A stretch of 64,000 nt of DNA from Streptomyces rimosus (GCF_008704655.1 NZ_CP023688.1:7942501-8006500), one strand, 5' to 3'. Counted from the first letter of the stretch, positions 49,034 to 58,462 are shown. The notes: a model not told the origin generated them from the sequence alone. Made by a program: numbers and translations.

Positions 49034-50056
49034 CTACGCCTCCGGCCGCACCAGCACCTTCCCCACCCCCGGATCGCCGCTGCCCACCAGCGCCACGGCC
49101 TCGCCCCAGCGCTCCAGCGGAAACGTGTGCGTGATCAGTGGCGCGGGATCCAGTAGGCCGGTGGTGAAGGCCCGTACGGCATGGGTCCAGGCGGCGGACG
49201 GCGCGCCGAAGACGCCGCGTACGGTGAGGTGGTCGGTGACCAGGCGTACCGGGTCGAGGCCGCGGGCGCCGGAGCCCGGCAGGCCGGTCAGGACCACCCG
49301 GCCGCCCCGGCGGGCGAGTTCCGCCGCCGTCGCGGCGGTGTCCGGCGCGCCCGCGGTCTCCACCACCACGTCGAAGCCGCCGGGCCCCGTACCGGGGGAG
49401 CGGGTGCCGGTCGCGCCCATTGCCAGGGCCTGTTCGGCCCGGGCCCGGCGCGGATCGACGGCGATCAGCTCGGCGGGGGAGACGGCGGCCAGGAACCGTA
49501 CGACCAGCAGCCCGAGGGTGCCCGCGCCCAGCACCGCGATCCGCTCGCCGGGCACCGCGCGGGCGGCCAGCGCGGCAGCGGCGGCGACCGCGGCCGGTTC
49601 CAACAGCGCGGCCGCGTCGAGGTCCGCGTCGTCGGGGAGCGGGTGCAGCAGCCGGGCGGGCACGACCAGGGTGTCCGCGAATGCGCCGGGGCGGGTGAAC
49701 CCGGTCTCGTCGTAGGCCGCGGCACACAGCGAGGTCTCGCCGGCCCGGCAGCGGTCGCAGGCCAGACAGGTACGGAAGTTCTCGCCGACGACCTTGCGGC
49801 CGGTCAGTGCGTCCGGCACCCCGTCACCGACCGCGGCGACCGTGCCCGCCCACTCGTGGCCGGGGACGATCGGGTAGCGAACGTACGGGGCGGGCCGCCC
49901 GCCGTCGTACACCTCGCGGTCACTGCCGCACAGGCCCGCCGCGGCCACCCGCACCAGCGCCTCGCCGGGCCCGGGTGAGGGGGTGGGCGCGCTCACGAGG
50001 CGGTGCTGTCCTGGGCCTTCGACCAGGACGGACCGGGTGCGCGCGGGCGCGGTCAC
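49034..50056 (-). CDS. Zinc-dependent alcohol dehydrogenase (polyol/sugar dehydrogenase type)
   Basis: 340 aa from GTG 50056, overlapping the dehydratase stop by 4 bases. Catalytic zinc ligands are in AAGLCGSDREVYDG and VPGHEWAGTV. The structural zinc cluster is CLACDRCRAGETSLC. The NAD(P) loop is IAVLGAGTLGLLVVRFLAA. It resembles sorbitol, L-iditol, galactitol, threonine and L-arabinose 1-dehydrogenase members of the MDR family. Placed between an enolase-superfamily dehydratase and the sugar importer, it may oxidise the imported sugar to its lactone or oxidise a later intermediate. Cytosolic. Confidence 0.87.
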   Translation of the reverse strand: MTAPARTRSVLVEGPGQHRLVSAPTPSPGPGEALVRVAAAGLCGSDREVYDGGRPAPYVRYPIVPGHEWAGTVAAVGDGVPDALTGRKVVGENFRTCLACDRCRAGETSLCAAAYDETGFTRPGAFADTLVVPARLLHPLPDDADLDAAALLEPAAVAAAAALAARAVPGERIAVLGAGTLGLLVVRFLAAVSPAELIAVDPRRARAEQALAMGATGTRSPGTGPGGFDVVVETAGAPDTAATAAELARRGGRVVLTGLPGSGARGLDPVRLVTDHLTVRGVFGAPSAAWTHAVRAFTTGLLDPAPLITHTFPLERWGEAVALVGSGDPGVGKVLVRPEA

Positions 50057-51213
50057 CGGTGCCCGCCGCCCGCTTCGCGCCGCTCCCACCCCTCGGCCCA
50101 CAGGTCGAAGCGGGCCGGCTGCTGCGGGAACTCGGCTGCCGCGTCGGTGTCCAGCTCGACGCCCAGGCCGGGCGCGTCGGGCAGGGTGAAGTAGCCGTCC
50201 ACGACCTCGGGCGCGCCCTTGACCACCCGCTTGATCTCGGAGTCGGCGAAGTCGTTGAAATGCTCCAGGATCTTGAAGTTCGGAGTGCAGCCCGCGAGTT
50301 GCAGGGAGGCGGCGGTCAGCACCCCGCCGCCCACGTTGTGCGGCGCGATCATCATGTAGTGCGTCTCGGCGGTCGCGGCGAGCTTGCGGGTCTCCAGGAT
50401 GCCGCCGAAGTGGCCCACGTCCGGCTGGACGATGTCCGCCGCCTGCGACTCGAACAGCTCGCGGAACTCGATCCGGTCGTGGATGCGCTCCCCGGTCGCG
50501 ATCGGCGTGTCCACCTTGCCGGCGACCTTGGCCAGCGCCTTCAGGTTCTCCGGCGGTACGGGTTCCTCCAGCCACGCCGGGTCGAAGGGCGCCAGCTCGC
50601 GGGCGAGCCGTACCGCGGTGGCGGGGCTGAACCGCCCGTGCATCTCCACCATCAGCTCCCGGTCCGGGCCGATGGCGTCCCGTACGGCCTCGATGAGCGA
50701 GACGGCGTAGCGGGTGCCGGCCGGGTCGAGTTCGAGGTGGCCGGTGCCGAACGGGTCTATCTTCAGCGCCTGGTAGCCGCGTTCGACCACGGCGCGGGCG
50801 GCGGCGTGATAGCCCTCCGGTGTGCGCTCGGTGGTGTACCAGCCGTTGGCGTACGCCTTGACGCGATCGCGCACCCGGCCGCCGAGCAGCTGCCACACCG
50901 GTACGCCCAGCGCCTTGCCCTTGATGTCCCAGCAGGCCGTCTCCACGCACGCGACGGCGGACATCACGATCTCGCCGGCGCGCCCGTAGTCGCCGTACTT
51001 CATGCGCCGCACGAGGTCTTCGATGTCGAACGGGTCGGAGCCGGTGAGGTGGTGGTCCGCCGCTTCGGCGAGATAGCCGAGGAGGGCGTCGGTGCGGCCC
51101 AGCATGCGGGTCTCGCCGACGCCGGTGAGGCCCTCGTCGGTGTGGACCTGTACGTAGGTGAGGTTGCGCCAGGGGGTGCCGACGACATGCGTGCTGATAC
51201 CGCTGATGCGCAC
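50053..51213 (-). CDS. Mandelate-racemase-group enolase-superfamily sugar-acid dehydratase
   Basis: 386 aa. N-terminal capping domain then a (beta/alpha)7beta barrel. Metal ligands Glu190 (ELMVEMHGRF), Glu216 (WLEEPVPPEN) and Glu242 (ATGERIHDR); bases Lys151-x-Asp153 (ALKIDPFG), His192 and His292 (IAPHNVGGG). The MHGR and PHNVGG motifs match the galactonate/arabinonate/fuconate dehydratase group, which converts aldonates to 2-keto-3-deoxy acids. ATG 51213 starts the leftward operon (dehydratase, dehydrogenase, U32-like, importer). It is divergent from the GH51 arabinofuranosidase gene. The exact aldonate is undecided; L-arabinonate would suit the context. Confidence 0.88.
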   Translation of the reverse strand: MRISGISTHVVGTPWRNLTYVQVHTDEGLTGVGETRMLGRTDALLGYLAEAADHHLTGSDPFDIEDLVRRMKYGDYGRAGEIVMSAVACVETACWDIKGKALGVPVWQLLGGRVRDRVKAYANGWYTTERTPEGYHAAARAVVERGYQALKIDPFGTGHLELDPAGTRYAVSLIEAVRDAIGPDRELMVEMHGRFSPATAVRLARELAPFDPAWLEEPVPPENLKALAKVAGKVDTPIATGERIHDRIEFRELFESQAADIVQPDVGHFGGILETRKLAATAETHYMMIAPHNVGGGVLTAASLQLAGCTPNFKILEHFNDFADSEIKRVVKGAPEVVDGYFTLPDAPGLGVELDTDAAAEFPQQPARFDLWAEGWERREAGGGHR

Positions 51214-51233
51214 GGGAGCTGACCCTCCATCGT

Positions 51234-51247
51234 GTTCGATATTTCGT
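51234..51247. promoter_or_regulatory. Shared promoter motif copy 1 (gttcgatatttcgt)
   Basis: Lies 20 bases upstream of the dehydratase start. A near-identical 14-base copy (12 of 14 matches) occurs 191 bases away near the GH51 start, suggesting one regulator acts on both promoters. Confidence 0.45.
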
Positions 51248-51407
51248 CACGCGTCCGAAATGGTGGCGTGACCGTAATGAGCGCCGCCGGGCGGTGTCAA
51301 TGGGGGCGCGGTGAGCTGCCGCCGATCGGCCGGGGCGGTTCACGCGCGGTGTGTGTGACGGGTGTTGACGCGGCGGCGTGCGGGGCGCATCCTCCCTCGG
51401 AGGCCGG

Positions 51408-51419
51408 GCGGTATACCGC
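51408..51419. promoter_or_regulatory. Perfect palindrome gcggtataccgc
   Basis: A 12-base dyad 44 bases upstream of the GH51 start. Its cggtat half resembles part of the IclR operator at 40981-41007 (ccggtatcac). It could be an IclR site or a second regulator's site. Confidence 0.4.
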
Positions 51420-51424
51420 ACGGC

Positions 51425-51438
51425 GTTCGATATCCCGT
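51425..51438. promoter_or_regulatory. Shared promoter motif copy 2 (gttcgatatcccgt)
   Basis: Copy of the motif at 51234, located 25 bases before the GH51 start codon and six bases after the gcggtataccgc dyad. Confidence 0.45.
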
Positions 51439-51463
51439 ACGCAGCCGAGTGGAGGGGTACCTC

Positions 51464-54070
51464 ATGGCGAGCGACGACCAGCGCCCGGGAGCGGTCCCGG
51501 GCGGGCCCGGCCGAAGAACCGTGATCGCCGCACTGGGCGCGACGGCCCTGACCGAAGCGCTGCGCACCGGCGCGGCGCCGCCCGCCGCCGCGGAACCGGG
51601 CCCCGCGCTGCCCGCCCCCGCCGCCCACTGGACCTTCGAGGAAGGCCGCGGCACCACCGCCGCCGACAGTTCGGGCCACGGTCGCACCCTCACCCTGCGC
51701 GGCGGGGCCGCCTGGGGCGACGGCCACACCGGCCACGGCCTCGCCCTGGCCGGGCGCGCCTGCGCCACCGCCGCCGGGCCCGCCGTCGACACCGCGCACG
51801 GCTTCACCCTCACCGCCCGGGTCCGCCTCACGGCCACCGACGGCTTCCATACCGCCGTCGCCCTCGACGGTACCGCCGTCAGCGCCTGCTACCTGCAACT
51901 GCGCGACGACACCCGGGCGTTCGCCTTCACCCGGCTGCCGAGGGACGCCGCCGACGCCAACGGGGCCGCCGTGATCGCCGGCGCGGGCTTCGCCCCCGAG
52001 GCCGGGCGCTGGTACCACCTCGCGGGCGTCGCCGACGCGGCGGCGGGCCTCTTACGGCTGTACGTCGACGGCGTACTGGAAGGCGAAGTGCCCGCCCCGG
52101 GAGGCTGGCGGGCCACCGGCGCCACCACCGTCGGACGCGGCCTGTTCGGCGGCGCCGAGGCGGACCACTTCCAGGGCGGCATCGACGACGTACGCTGCTA
52201 CGACACCGCCCTGAGCGGCGCGCAGATCGCCCGGCTGGCCGGCGTACCGGAGCGGGACACCACGCCGCTGCTCACCATCGACGCCCGCCGCCCCGGCCCC
52301 ACCGTCCCGTCCCGGCTCGGCGGCATCTTCTTCGAGGACATCAACCACAGCGGCGAAGGCGGCCTGTACGCCGAACTCGTCAGCAACCGCAGCTTCATGG
52401 CCGATCCCCGCGCCCCGCTGCACTGGAGCGCACTCGGCGGCGCCACGATCGCCCTGGACCCCACCGCGCCCCTCAACGAAGCGCTCACCCGGTCCCTGCG
52501 GATCACCGTGCGCGGCCCCGGTTCCGGCGCGGCCAACGACGGCTACTGGGGCATCCCCGTACGCCCCGCCACCACCTACCGCGCCTCGTACTTCGCCAAG
52601 GCCGACGGCCACACCGGGCCGCTCACCCTCGCCCTCACCGGCACCGACGGCACCGTGTACGCACGGACCGCCGCACCGGCCCCGGGCCGCGACTGGCGCC
52701 GCTACGACCTGACCCTGCGCACCCCGCCCACCGCCCCGGCGACCATGGAGGCGCGCCTGACGGTGACCACCGCGGGCACCACCGGCACCACGGGCACCCT
52801 GTGGCTAACCCAGGTCTCCCTCTTCCCGCCCACCTACCGGAACCGCCCCAACGGCCTGCGTCCCGACCTGATGGCCGCGCTCGCCGCGCTGCGCCCCGCC
52901 TTCCTGCGCTTTCCCGGCGGCAACTACCTCGAAGGCAACGTGATCGCCGACCGCTTCGACTGGAAGAAGACCATCGGCCCCGTCGAACGGCGCCCCGGCC
53001 ACCGCAACTCCGCCTGGGGCTACTGGTCCACCGACGGCCTCGGCCTGCCCGAATACCTCCAGATGGCCGAGGACCTGGACTGCGAGCCGGTGCTGTGCGT
53101 GTACGCGGGCTACTCGCTCAAGGGCGAGCACGTCACCGGCGAGGCCCTGCGCCCCTTCGTCCAGGACGCGCTGGACCAGATCGAGTACATCACCGGGCCC
53201 GCCACCTCCCCCTGGGGCGCCCGGCGCGCCGCCGACGGCCACCCCGCGCCGTACCCGCTCACGTACGTGGAGGTCGGCAACGAGGACTGGTTCGACACCT
53301 CCGGCTCGTACGAGGAGCGCTACGCGGCCTTCCACGACGCGCTCACCCGGACGTACCCGCACCTCAAGCTCATCGCCACCACCCCCGTCCGCAGCCGCCC
53401 CTACGACCTCATCGACGAGCACTACTACCGCTCACCCGCCGCCTTCGCGGCCGGGGCCCACCTCTACGACCGGCGCGACCGCGCCACCCCCAAGGTCTTC
53501 GTGGGCGAGTGGGCGGCCCAGGAGGGACGCCCCACCCCCAACCTGCGGGCCGCGCTCGGCGACGCCGCCTGGCTCACCGGCATCCTCCGCAACAGCGACC
53601 ACGTGGTGATGTCGTGCTACGCGCCCCTGTTCAGCCACGTCCGCGACAACATCTGGGCCACCAACCTGATCGCGTACGACGGCCTGACCAGCTACCACTC
53701 GCCCAGCTCCTACGCGCAACAACTGCTGCGCTCCCACCGGGGCGACACCGTGCTGCCCACCGAAGTCCGCGCCCTGCCCGGCCTGAGCGCCGTCACCACC
53801 CGCGACCACCGGACCGGACGGCTGTACGTCGCCGTCGTCAACACCGGAGGCACACCGCGCACCACGTCGGTACGCATCGACGGCATCCGGACCATTGAGC
53901 CCAGCGGGCGGGCCGAGATTCTGTCCGGGCCCGGCCCGGAAGCGACCAACACGCTCAGCGATCCGACGGCGGTCGTGCCCCGGTCGGTGCCGCTGAACGG
54001 GCTCGGGACGCGGTTCACGTATACGTTCCCGGCGTACTCGGTCACCGTGCTGCGGCTGCACGGCGGCTGA
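51464..54070 (+). CDS. Secreted GH51 alpha-L-arabinofuranosidase with N-terminal LamG domain
   Basis: 868 aa. GGAGGGG lies 6 bases before ATG 51464. The N-terminus carries a Tat-like signal (GRRTVIAALGATALTEALRT) ending near AAAEPG. Residues ~45-250 are a LamG/concanavalin-like domain (HWTFEEGRGTTAADSSGHGR, GGIDDVRCYDTALSG). Then follow a carbohydrate-binding insert (~340-450) and the GH51 barrel with acid/base Glu607 in VEVGNEDWFD and nucleophile Glu682 in VFVGEWAAQ, and a C-terminal beta domain. It removes arabinofuranosyl groups from arabinoxylan or arabinan outside the cell. It is divergent from the dehydratase-importer operon that would take up and oxidise the released sugar. Confidence 0.92.
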   Translation: MASDDQRPGAVPGGPGRRTVIAALGATALTEALRTGAAPPAAAEPGPALPAPAAHWTFEEGRGTTAADSSGHGRTLTLRGGAAWGDGHTGHGLALAGRACATAAGPAVDTAHGFTLTARVRLTATDGFHTAVALDGTAVSACYLQLRDDTRAFAFTRLPRDAADANGAAVIAGAGFAPEAGRWYHLAGVADAAAGLLRLYVDGVLEGEVPAPGGWRATGATTVGRGLFGGAEADHFQGGIDDVRCYDTALSGAQIARLAGVPERDTTPLLTIDARRPGPTVPSRLGGIFFEDINHSGEGGLYAELVSNRSFMADPRAPLHWSALGGATIALDPTAPLNEALTRSLRITVRGPGSGAANDGYWGIPVRPATTYRASYFAKADGHTGPLTLALTGTDGTVYARTAAPAPGRDWRRYDLTLRTPPTAPATMEARLTVTTAGTTGTTGTLWLTQVSLFPPTYRNRPNGLRPDLMAALAALRPAFLRFPGGNYLEGNVIADRFDWKKTIGPVERRPGHRNSAWGYWSTDGLGLPEYLQMAEDLDCEPVLCVYAGYSLKGEHVTGEALRPFVQDALDQIEYITGPATSPWGARRAADGHPAPYPLTYVEVGNEDWFDTSGSYEERYAAFHDALTRTYPHLKLIATTPVRSRPYDLIDEHYYRSPAAFAAGAHLYDRRDRATPKVFVGEWAAQEGRPTPNLRAALGDAAWLTGILRNSDHVVMSCYAPLFSHVRDNIWATNLIAYDGLTSYHSPSSYAQQLLRSHRGDTVLPTEVRALPGLSAVTTRDHRTGRLYVAVVNTGGTPRTTSVRIDGIRTIEPSGRAEILSGPGPEATNTLSDPTAVVPRSVPLNGLGTRFTYTFPAYSVTVLRLHGG

Positions 54071-54083
54071 CGCCCGGTGGGCC

Positions 54084-54123
54084 GGTGGCGGGCCCGGCCG
54101 TACGACGGGCCGGGCCCGCCACC
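54084..54123. terminator. Perfect 16-bp hairpin between convergent genes
   Basis: ggtggcgggcccggcc at 54084-54099 is mirrored exactly at 54108-54123 with an 8-base loop, between the GH51 stop (54070) and the lipoprotein stop (54129). One of the strongest hairpins in the window. Confidence 0.75.
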
Positions 54124-54128
54124 CGTCC

Positions 54129-54956
54129 TCAGCTGAGCATCGGACCGTCGGCCGACGGCATGGGGGTGACCTTGCCGGACGCGGGGACGGTGACCTTCAC
54201 CGCCTTGCCGAAATCGGTGAGGTTCATCGTCGCCGTGCCGCCCCCGGAGCCCAGCGGCCAGGAGAGCCGCGTACGGACGATCCGGCCGTCGCGGCCGACC
54301 CAGGCGTCCGCGTACACGACCAGCTCACCGATCGCCTGCCGCACCTGGGCGACCTTCGACCGGCCGCGCTCCGACATCCGCAGCATGATCGTCTCGTTGT
54401 CGAGCCGCCCGCGGTAGTGCACGGCCGGTGCGCCGCCGACCTTCTCCTCGCCCGCCTTCTTCGCCCCGCGCATCAGGGAGACCTGCTTCAGGACGTGCTC
54501 GGGGTCGTTCAGCGGCGCCCGCAGGATCCGCTGGACCTCCGCCTTGTCCCGGCGCACCGATCCCCAGGCGCCGTGCTGGTCGGCGAACCCGCCGATGTAG
54601 ACGGTGCCGCCGGAGAATATCTGCTCCATCTCCGGCCCGCCCGCGGCGGCGTCCGAGGCACGCCCCATGTGCAGACCGGTCTTGAGCCGCCCCTTGGCAC
54701 CCGCCCAGTCGAAGTCGCCCTTGACGGTGAGGGTGTACGCCTTGGTCCCGTCGCCCATTTCGACCGTCTCGTCGACCCGGGCGCTGCCCTTGACGGTGGC
54801 GGCGACGGCGGCCTTCACCGCCGCCCCGTGATCGACGTCCGGTGCCGACGCGGAGGCGGACGCCTTCGGGGACTGCCCGGCCGTATCCGCGGTCCCTCCG
54901 GAGCAGCCGGCGCACAGCAGGGCCACGGCACCGAGCGGGATGAGGGCACGTCGCAT
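54129..54956 (-). CDS. LppX/LprG-like lipoprotein
   Basis: 275 aa from ATG 54956, after GGAGAAACC. The signal peptide MRRALIPLGAVALLCAGCSG has a lipobox with Cys18. A low-complexity Ser/Ala linker (SPKASASASAPD) leads to a beta-rich domain (GSARVDETVEMGDGTKAYTL, FSGGTVYIGGFADQHGAWGS, VVYADAWVGRDGRIVRTRLS) like the LolA/LppX_LprAFG fold, which binds lipids or glycolipids in actinobacteria. An upstream in-frame extension is rejected because it would bury the signal peptide. Single gene; ligand unknown. Confidence 0.82.
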   Translation of the reverse strand: MRRALIPLGAVALLCAGCSGGTADTAGQSPKASASASAPDVDHGAAVKAAVAATVKGSARVDETVEMGDGTKAYTLTVKGDFDWAGAKGRLKTGLHMGRASDAAAGGPEMEQIFSGGTVYIGGFADQHGAWGSVRRDKAEVQRILRAPLNDPEHVLKQVSLMRGAKKAGEEKVGGAPAVHYRGRLDNETIMLRMSERGRSKVAQVRQAIGELVVYADAWVGRDGRIVRTRLSWPLGSGGGTATMNLTDFGKAVKVTVPASGKVTPMPSADGPMLS

Positions 54957-55457
54957 GGTTTCTCCGAGAAGGGTGATGACCGAGTCTCCGACATGACGCT
55001 CATGCCGGGAATGGGACCTTACGCCCAACTTATCGAGCGGATGTGCGACGGGTGGACGCCGGGGCCCGGGGCAGGGCGGTCGGCCGGGCGCAGGCGGACC
55101 ACCACGCCCGGTGCGCATCCAGGTCAGGGGCCTGCGTAGTCGCGCATGAAGTACTCACGCGTGCGCTCACAGCACCGTCGTTCCGGACCCACTCAGGCAG
55201 GTCTCCTCCCGCACCGCGGCGACGAAGGCTTCGCGGGCCGGCTCGGCACGTCCGAGAGGGGGCCAGGGCCCATGCGAGGCCAGGAGGCCCCCAATCGGCC
55301 GAGTGCCCGGCCTCCCGCCCCCGGCCCGGGGCGCGGGGCGGGCGAGGCGAAACGATACTGGGGCAGAGCCGCGCGAGTCAGGGGCTCGGGTCGTCCTCCT
55401 CGGGAGTCGCCGTAGGACGGCGGCCCGGGCACGTCGGCGAGTCGAAGGGGCGAAGCG
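54957..55457. other. Intergenic region upstream of the PAS-GAF phosphatase
   Basis: 501 bases. An imperfect hairpin pairs gcctcccgcccc (55310-55321) with ggggcgggcgaggc (55335-55348). No gene-like frame with family similarity, and no confident promoter was found. Confidence 0.35.
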
Positions 55458-57905
55458 ATGGACGCACCGGTGCCGGAGTTCGCCGAGTGCCCGGAGGACC
55501 CGTTCGCGCTGCGCCGGGCGGCTTCGGCGGTGCTCGACGAGCGGGGCACGGTCGCGGGCTGGAGCAGATGCGCCGAGGACCTGCTCGGCTACCGGCCGCA
55601 GGAGGTGCTGGGGCGGCGCGCGGACACCTTCTTGCTGCACGACGACGACCGGGCAGCGGCCGCCGAGGCCGCCGCCGCGGCACGCCGCGACGGGGGCTGG
55701 TCCGGCGTCCTGCCGCTGCTGCACCGCGACGGACAACGCGTCGAGCTGGGCTTCCGGGTCCGGCCCGTCGTCCGGGGCGACGACGCGTACGAGTGGTTCG
55801 TCGTCGCCGCGCGCGCGGCCGAGGTCGCCCAGTGGGAGATCGACCGCTCCGTACTGCAGGGCCTGTTCCGCAACTCTCCCATCGGGCTGTCCGTACACGC
55901 CCCCGACCTGAGCATCCTCCGTATCAACCGGGCCATCGCGAGCATCAGCCGGCGCCCCGCCCCGGCCCACCGGGGCCTGCGCATGGAGGACTTCCTCATC
56001 GGCCCGGACGTGGCCACCATCGAGGAGCGGCTGCGCAGGGTACTGGAGACCGGCCGCCCGCTGATCTTCACCGAGCAGTCGTGCCGGCTGCGCATCGACC
56101 CCGGCCGGGAACGCGTCGTGTCCGTGTCCGCGTTCCGGATGCGGGACTCCTCCTCCGGGGAGGTGCTCGGCGTCACCCAAATGGTGGAAGACGTCACCGA
56201 CCGGCACCGGGCCCAGCACCGGCTCGCCGTCCTTAACCGGGCGAGCGCCCGCATCGGCACCACACTGGACGTCGCACAGACCGCACGGGAACTGGCCGAG
56301 GTCGCGGTGCCCGACCTCGCCGACGCGGTCTCCGTCGACCTGCTGGAGCCGGTCACCCGCGGCCAGGATCCCACCCGGGGGACGGACGTGCCCGTCCACC
56401 GTACGGCCGTACGGTCCGTCGTGGCGGCGGGTCTGGACGTCATGTACCCGGTCGGCGAGGTGTTCCGCTTCGCCCCCGGGACACCACAGGCGCAGTGCCT
56501 CGTCGAGCAGCAGCCGATCCTCGAACCGGACCTGGCGCACAGCACCGGCTGGCACATCCAGGACCCGGAGCGCTCCGAACAGGCCCTGCGCCTGGGCGCC
56601 CACTCGCTGATCGTCGTGCCGCTGGCCGCCCGCGGCCTGGTGCTCGGCCTGGTGAGCCTGTGGCGCGCGGAACGCTCCGAGCCGTTCGAGCAGGACGACC
56701 TCCTCCTGGCCCAGGAGTTCGTCTCCCGCGCCGCCATCTGCATCGACAACGCCCGCCGCTACACCCAGGAGCACTACGGCGCGCTGACCCTCCAGCGCAG
56801 CCTGCTGCCGCGCGAACTGCCCGAACAGCTCGCCGTCGAGGTCGCCCACCGCTATCTGCCCGCCGACCCCGCCGCGGGCGTCGGGGGCGACTGGTTCGAC
56901 GTCATCCCCGTCTCCAGCGCCCGCGTCGCCCTCGTCGTCGGCGACGTCGTCGGCCACGGGCTGCACGCCGCGGCCACCATGGGGCGGCTGCGTACGGCGG
57001 TGCACACGCTGGCCAATCTCGACCTCGCCCCCGACGAAGTGCTCTCCCACCTGGACGACCTCGTCAACCGCCTGGCCGAAGAGCAGGAGTCGGCCGGCGG
57101 CGGCCCGGAAAGCCCCCAGATCATCGGCGCCACCTGCCTGTACGCGGTGTACGACCCGGTCTCCCGCCGCTGCACCATGGCCCGCGCGGGCCACGTACCG
57201 CCCGCCGTGGTCGGCCCCGACGGCCGGATGACCCTCCCCGACCTGCCGGCCGGGCCGCCGCTCGGGCTGGGCGGCCTGCCGTTCGAGTCCGCCGAACTCG
57301 AACTCACCGAAGGCAGCCTGCTCGCGCTCTACACGGACGGGCTGCTGGAAGTGCACAGGCGGGACCTCGACGAGGGCCTGGCGCTGCTGCGCGGAGCGCT
57401 GGAGCAGCCCGCCTGCCGCCTGGAGGACCGCTGCAAGGCGGCAGTGGAGGCGCTATTGCCGGTGCACCCGCAGGACGATGTCGCGCTGCTCCTGGCCCGT
57501 ACGCGCGCGCTGCCCCCGGAATCGGTCGCCACCTGGGAACTGCCCGCGGAACCGACCGCCGCCGCCGAGGCGCGCGAACTGACGTCCGCCACGCTGACCG
57601 AATGGGGCCAGGAGGAACTGGCCTTCACCGCCGAACTGGTGGTGAGCGAACTGGTCACCAACGCCTACCGGTACGGCGGCACACCGATCACCCTGCGTCT
57701 CATCCGCGACCGCACCCTGATCTGCGAGGTCTCCGACCCCAACAGCACCGCCCCCCACCTCAGACGCGCCCTCAGCACCGACGAGGGCGGCCGCGGCCTC
57801 CTCCTGGTCGCCCAACTCACGGACCGCTGGGGCGCCCGCCACACCCGCGAGGGCAAGACGGTGTGGACGGAGCTGCCGTTGGCGGTGGGCGGGGAGGGTG
57901 GGTGA
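55458..57905 (+). CDS. PAS-PAS-GAF-SpoIIE phosphatase-HATPase multidomain regulator
   Basis: 815 aa, cytosolic. Two PAS domains (about 20-120 and 135-260, the second ending VLGVTQMVEDVTDRHRAQ), a GAF domain (~265-430), a PP2C/SpoIIE phosphatase (~440-670) and a C-terminal RsbW-like HATPase (~690-810). Phosphatase metal ligands are in GVGGDWFDVIP, GDVVGHG and ALYTDGLLE. The kinase N-box is VVSELVTNAYRYGG and the G-box GGRGLLLVAQ. Such proteins both dephosphorylate STAS anti-anti-sigma factors and may phosphorylate them or bind sigma, linking light, redox or ligand sensing to stress sigma activity. Streptomycetes carry dozens; the partner here is unknown, though the STAS protein at 3375 is one candidate. 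Confidence 0.9.
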   Translation: MDAPVPEFAECPEDPFALRRAASAVLDERGTVAGWSRCAEDLLGYRPQEVLGRRADTFLLHDDDRAAAAEAAAAARRDGGWSGVLPLLHRDGQRVELGFRVRPVVRGDDAYEWFVVAARAAEVAQWEIDRSVLQGLFRNSPIGLSVHAPDLSILRINRAIASISRRPAPAHRGLRMEDFLIGPDVATIEERLRRVLETGRPLIFTEQSCRLRIDPGRERVVSVSAFRMRDSSSGEVLGVTQMVEDVTDRHRAQHRLAVLNRASARIGTTLDVAQTARELAEVAVPDLADAVSVDLLEPVTRGQDPTRGTDVPVHRTAVRSVVAAGLDVMYPVGEVFRFAPGTPQAQCLVEQQPILEPDLAHSTGWHIQDPERSEQALRLGAHSLIVVPLAARGLVLGLVSLWRAERSEPFEQDDLLLAQEFVSRAAICIDNARRYTQEHYGALTLQRSLLPRELPEQLAVEVAHRYLPADPAAGVGGDWFDVIPVSSARVALVVGDVVGHGLHAAATMGRLRTAVHTLANLDLAPDEVLSHLDDLVNRLAEEQESAGGGPESPQIIGATCLYAVYDPVSRRCTMARAGHVPPAVVGPDGRMTLPDLPAGPPLGLGGLPFESAELELTEGSLLALYTDGLLEVHRRDLDEGLALLRGALEQPACRLEDRCKAAVEALLPVHPQDDVALLLARTRALPPESVATWELPAEPTAAAEARELTSATLTEWGQEELAFTAELVVSELVTNAYRYGGTPITLRLIRDRTLICEVSDPNSTAPHLRRALSTDEGGRGLLLVAQLTDRWGARHTREGKTVWTELPLAVGGEGG

Positions 57906-58042
57906 GGTGGGGAGCCAGTTTGTCGAGCGATGGTCAAATGCCGTCCTCCTGCCGCCCTTTTACTTGCCAAGTTGGAAGGTGATTGGCATCTTGGCAATGA
58001 CGACGTGGCGCTGACGGCTGTACTGCCGATCGAGGGGGAGCT

Positions 58043-58462
58043 GTGCGGGACATCACCGACCCGGTGGACGCGTTGGGGCGGGCCGCCGCGGTGGAGAAGG
58101 CGGCGCGGTTACGCAGCGGCTGGTACGCCCGGTACCTGTGGGTGTACGCCGCCGGCCAGCTGGTGCTCGTGCCGACCGCCCTGCTGGGGCACGGACCGGT
58201 CGCCGCGCTGCTCTTCACCCTGGTCAACGGAGGGCTGGTCACCGGGCTCTCGGTGTACGCGGCGCGGCAGCGCATCGTGCGCCGCGGGTTCGGGGCGCGG
58301 CACGGGGTGCTGATCGGCGCCTGGGCCGTGCTGTACACCGCCGCGGTCTTTCTCGGGAAGTCCGCATTCGAGGACAGCCGGGTCTTCGCGGTCGTGGCGG
58401 CTGCAGTGTGCGCGCTGCCGCTCGCCGTGGGCGCGTCGCTCGAAACGCGGCGGTCGTCGTGA
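58043..58462 (+). CDS. Small integral membrane protein of unknown function
   Basis: 139 aa from GTG 58043, with GAGGGGGAG just upstream. Four hydrophobic segments: YLWVYAAGQLVLVPTALLG, AALLFTLVNGGLVTGLSVYA, HGVLIGAWAVLYTAAVFLG and VFAVVAAAVCALPLAVGASL. Both ends are charged (N-terminal AVEKAARLRSGWYARY, C-terminal ETRRSS). No family recognised with confidence. The stop overlaps the start of a winged-helix regulator gene by 4 bases, a pairing often seen where the regulator controls the membrane protein. Confidence 0.75.
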   Translation: MRDITDPVDALGRAAAVEKAARLRSGWYARYLWVYAAGQLVLVPTALLGHGPVAALLFTLVNGGLVTGLSVYAARQRIVRRGFGARHGVLIGAWAVLYTAAVFLGKSAFEDSRVFAVVAAAVCALPLAVGASLETRRSS

